Shown: positions 62,757-64,000 of the stretch, piece by piece | Layout: each line of letters starts with the position of its first letter | Position numbering within the stretch: the stretch's first letter is position 1 | NCBI RefSeq assembly: GCF_030577135.1 | Contig: NZ_JAUIRR010000001.1 | Span: 685,298 to 749,297, forward strand | Length of the DNA stretch: 64,000 nucleotides | DNA from: Sulfurimonas sp. hsl 1-7 | GTDB lineage: Bacteria > Campylobacterota > Campylobacteria > Campylobacterales > Sulfurimonadaceae | Direction: 5' to 3' | Notes under the pieces: model-generated | Databases searched by the model: none | The model's input: the letters and a program-made list of their open reading frames with translations, nothing else | What the model was told of the DNA's origin: nothing | Position numbers and translations under genes: made by a program

Positions 62757-63826
62757 AAAACCTCTTTAATAATTTGTATTATTCTAAATTGAGTTTCATT
62801 TTCGAGCTCCGGATATATAGGTAAACAAAGTATCCTTTTTGAAATATCTCTCGATATCTTACATATTTGTTTAGGTTCTATATAATCTAAAGTATCAAGC
62901 GATTGATAAAAATATCTCCGAGGGAATATCTCCTTTTTATTTAAAGCTGTCTGCACCTTCAAAAGTTGTTTTTCATTTTCAAACATTACTGGAAAATAGC
63001 TATAGTTTTTAGTTGAATTTTCATTTTGTTTTTGAAATTCCACAAAACTATCTAATTCTTTTTGATAAATTTCATATACTTCTTTTCTTTTTTGATTAAT
63101 TGATTCTAACTCATCAAGCATACATAACCCCATAGCTGCTTCAAACTCATTCATTTTTGCATTAGTTCCAAGATGTGGTATTGACTCAGGATTCTCAATA
63201 CCAAAATTTATGAGATATCTTGCTTTTTCCACTAAATCATCATCGTTAATAACTAACGCTCCTCCTTCTATTGTATGAAATAATTTTGTAGCGTGAAAAC
63301 TTAAAGTTGATATATTTCCATAATTCAAAATACTTTGACCTTTGAATCTAACATCAAAAGCATGTGCAGCATCATAAATAACTTTTAAATTATGTTCTTT
63401 TGCGATTTGTTCAATTACTTCTACTTCACAACCATTTCCAAATATATGTACCGGTACTATTGCTGATGTATTTGGAGTAATAAGCTTTTCAATATTTTTT
63501 GGATCTATATTTAAAGTATGAGAATCAATATCTGTAAATATTGGTAATATTCCATTAGTCACTAGGGAACTCGTTGTTGCTACAAAACTAAATGGTGTAG
63601 TTATAGCAAACCCCTTAATATCTAAAGTTCTATAAGCTATCTCTAATGCTAAAGTACCATTAGCCACAAGGACTATATTCTTCACTCCTAAATATTCTGC
63701 AAGTCTTTTTTCTAGTTCACGTACCATAGGACCATTATTTGTAATCCAACCATTAGCATAAATTTCATCAACATACTGTTTATATCTCTCTTTATTTGGT
63801 AAATATGTTTTAGTAACGTTTATCAT
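62753..63826 (-). CDS. DegT/DnrJ/EryC1/StrS sugar aminotransferase
   Basis: A 357-residue PLP aminotransferase of nucleotide-keto-sugars. PLP lysine K181 in SFHATKLFHTIEGGA, aspartate D152 in YDAAHAFD, and the N-terminal NGWITNNGPMVRELE typical of VioA/FdtB-like enzymes. With rmlB just upstream (ATGA overlap), the probable substrate is dTDP-4-keto-6-deoxyglucose or its 3-keto isomer, giving a dTDP-amino-dideoxy sugar such as Qui4N or Fuc3N. The exact position of amination is not decided. Confidence 0.88.
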   Translation of the reverse strand: MINVTKTYLPNKERYKQYVDEIYANGWITNNGPMVRELEKRLAEYLGVKNIVLVANGTLALEIAYRTLDIKGFAITTPFSFVATTSSLVTNGILPIFTDIDSHTLNIDPKNIEKLITPNTSAIVPVHIFGNGCEVEVIEQIAKEHNLKVIYDAAHAFDVRFKGQSILNYGNISTLSFHATKLFHTIEGGALVINDDDLVEKARYLINFGIENPESIPHLGTNAKMNEFEAAMGLCMLDELESINQKRKEVYEIYQKELDSFVEFQKQNENSTKNYSYFPVMFENEKQLLKVQTALNKKEIFPRRYFYQSLDTLDYIEPKQICKISRDISKRILCLPIYPELENETQFRIIQIIKEVL

Positions 63827-64000
63827 TTCTTTGTGCCATATTTTTTAAGATACCAATCAACAGTTAAAACTATACCAGTATCAAAGTTCTCATCAGCTTT
63901 CCAGCCAAGAGTATTTTCTAGTTTTGTAGCATCAATTGCATAACGTCTGTCATGTCCAGCTCTATCGTCTACGAAAGTTATAAGTTCTTTATAACTTTTA
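63823..64000 (-). CDS. rmlB: dTDP-glucose 4,6-dehydratase, C-terminal end (runs off the right edge)
   Basis: The last 58 codons of a frame entering from the right edge. The translation contains ITFVDDRAGHDRRYAIDATK and LGWKADENFDTGIVLTVDWYL, the standard C-terminus of RmlB/RfbB. It ends in TGA overlapping the aminotransferase ATG (ATGA). It makes dTDP-4-keto-6-deoxy-glucose, the branch point to rhamnose and amino-dideoxy sugars. The start, NAD motif and rest of the gene lie outside the window. Confidence 0.9.
   Translation of the reverse strand, partial: KSYKELITFVDDRAGHDRRYAIDATKLENTLGWKADENFDTGIVLTVDWYLKKYGTKK

Noticed and set aside
1..64000. CRISPR arrays, tRNA/rRNA genes, insertion sequences, prophage or integrative elements
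   Set aside because: No regularly spaced repeats, cloverleaf sequences, transposase or integrase frames were found in reading the window.

Overview
The window reads as a chromosomal segment of a Campylobacterota (Epsilonproteobacteria) bacterium, most like Sulfurimonas or a relative. Support: strongly AT-rich DNA, a short RecO, a cheX-fliN-fliO motility cluster, glutamate synthase gltB/gltD, carboxy(nor)spermidine polyamine genes, and many tightly overlapping genes. Nearly everything is on the minus strand; only cheX-fliN-fliO and recO are on the plus strand. No tRNA, rRNA, insertion sequence, prophage or CRISPR array was seen. No gap exceeds 300 bases: the two longest non-coding stretches (20111-20292 and 40321-40528) hold promoter-like boxes and inverted repeats.

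Layout. 1-2073: the 5' part of uvrA (the rest lies beyond the left edge) and a TSUP/TauE-type transporter. 2167-3819: cheX-like, fliN and a FliO-like gene. 3821-8737: a four-gene set that appears to form a complete glucosylglycerate cycle (synthase, phosphatase, phosphorylase, glycerate 2-kinase), i.e. compatible-solute synthesis and recycling. 8803-14168: a housekeeping run (accD, thiE-like, rlmH, DksA-like, a membrane protein, dusB, a nuclease-like unknown). 14283-20110: gltB-gltD, closed by a clear terminator. 20293-20910: recO.

20905-44860: a 24-kb one-direction capsule locus of the ABC-transporter (kps) type. It is transcribed from kpsM-kpsT-kpsE-kpsD, through glmS, sugar-nucleotide genes and modular glycosyltransferases, to galE-kpsC-kpsS. 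It contains a convincing UDP-sulfoquinovose synthase, so the capsule may carry a sulfonated sugar. Three large glycosyltransferases are built from reshuffled copies of the same modules, and two small coiled-coil proteins share a C-terminal motif.

44911-53915: polyamine genes (carboxy(nor)spermidine dehydrogenase and decarboxylase) with an HDOD gene between them and a GGDEF-EAL c-di-GMP enzyme directly downstream. Then come diacylglycerol kinase, an MFS-acyltransferase fusion and a DUF695-RraB protein. 53915-64000: a second surface-glycan locus of Wzx type (WecA-like initiator, four GT2 enzymes, WbsX-like protein, flippase, methyltransferase, ATP-grasp ligase, sugar aminotransferase, rmlB running off the right edge). 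The cell therefore probably builds at least two distinct surface polysaccharides, with polyamine and c-di-GMP genes between the two loci.
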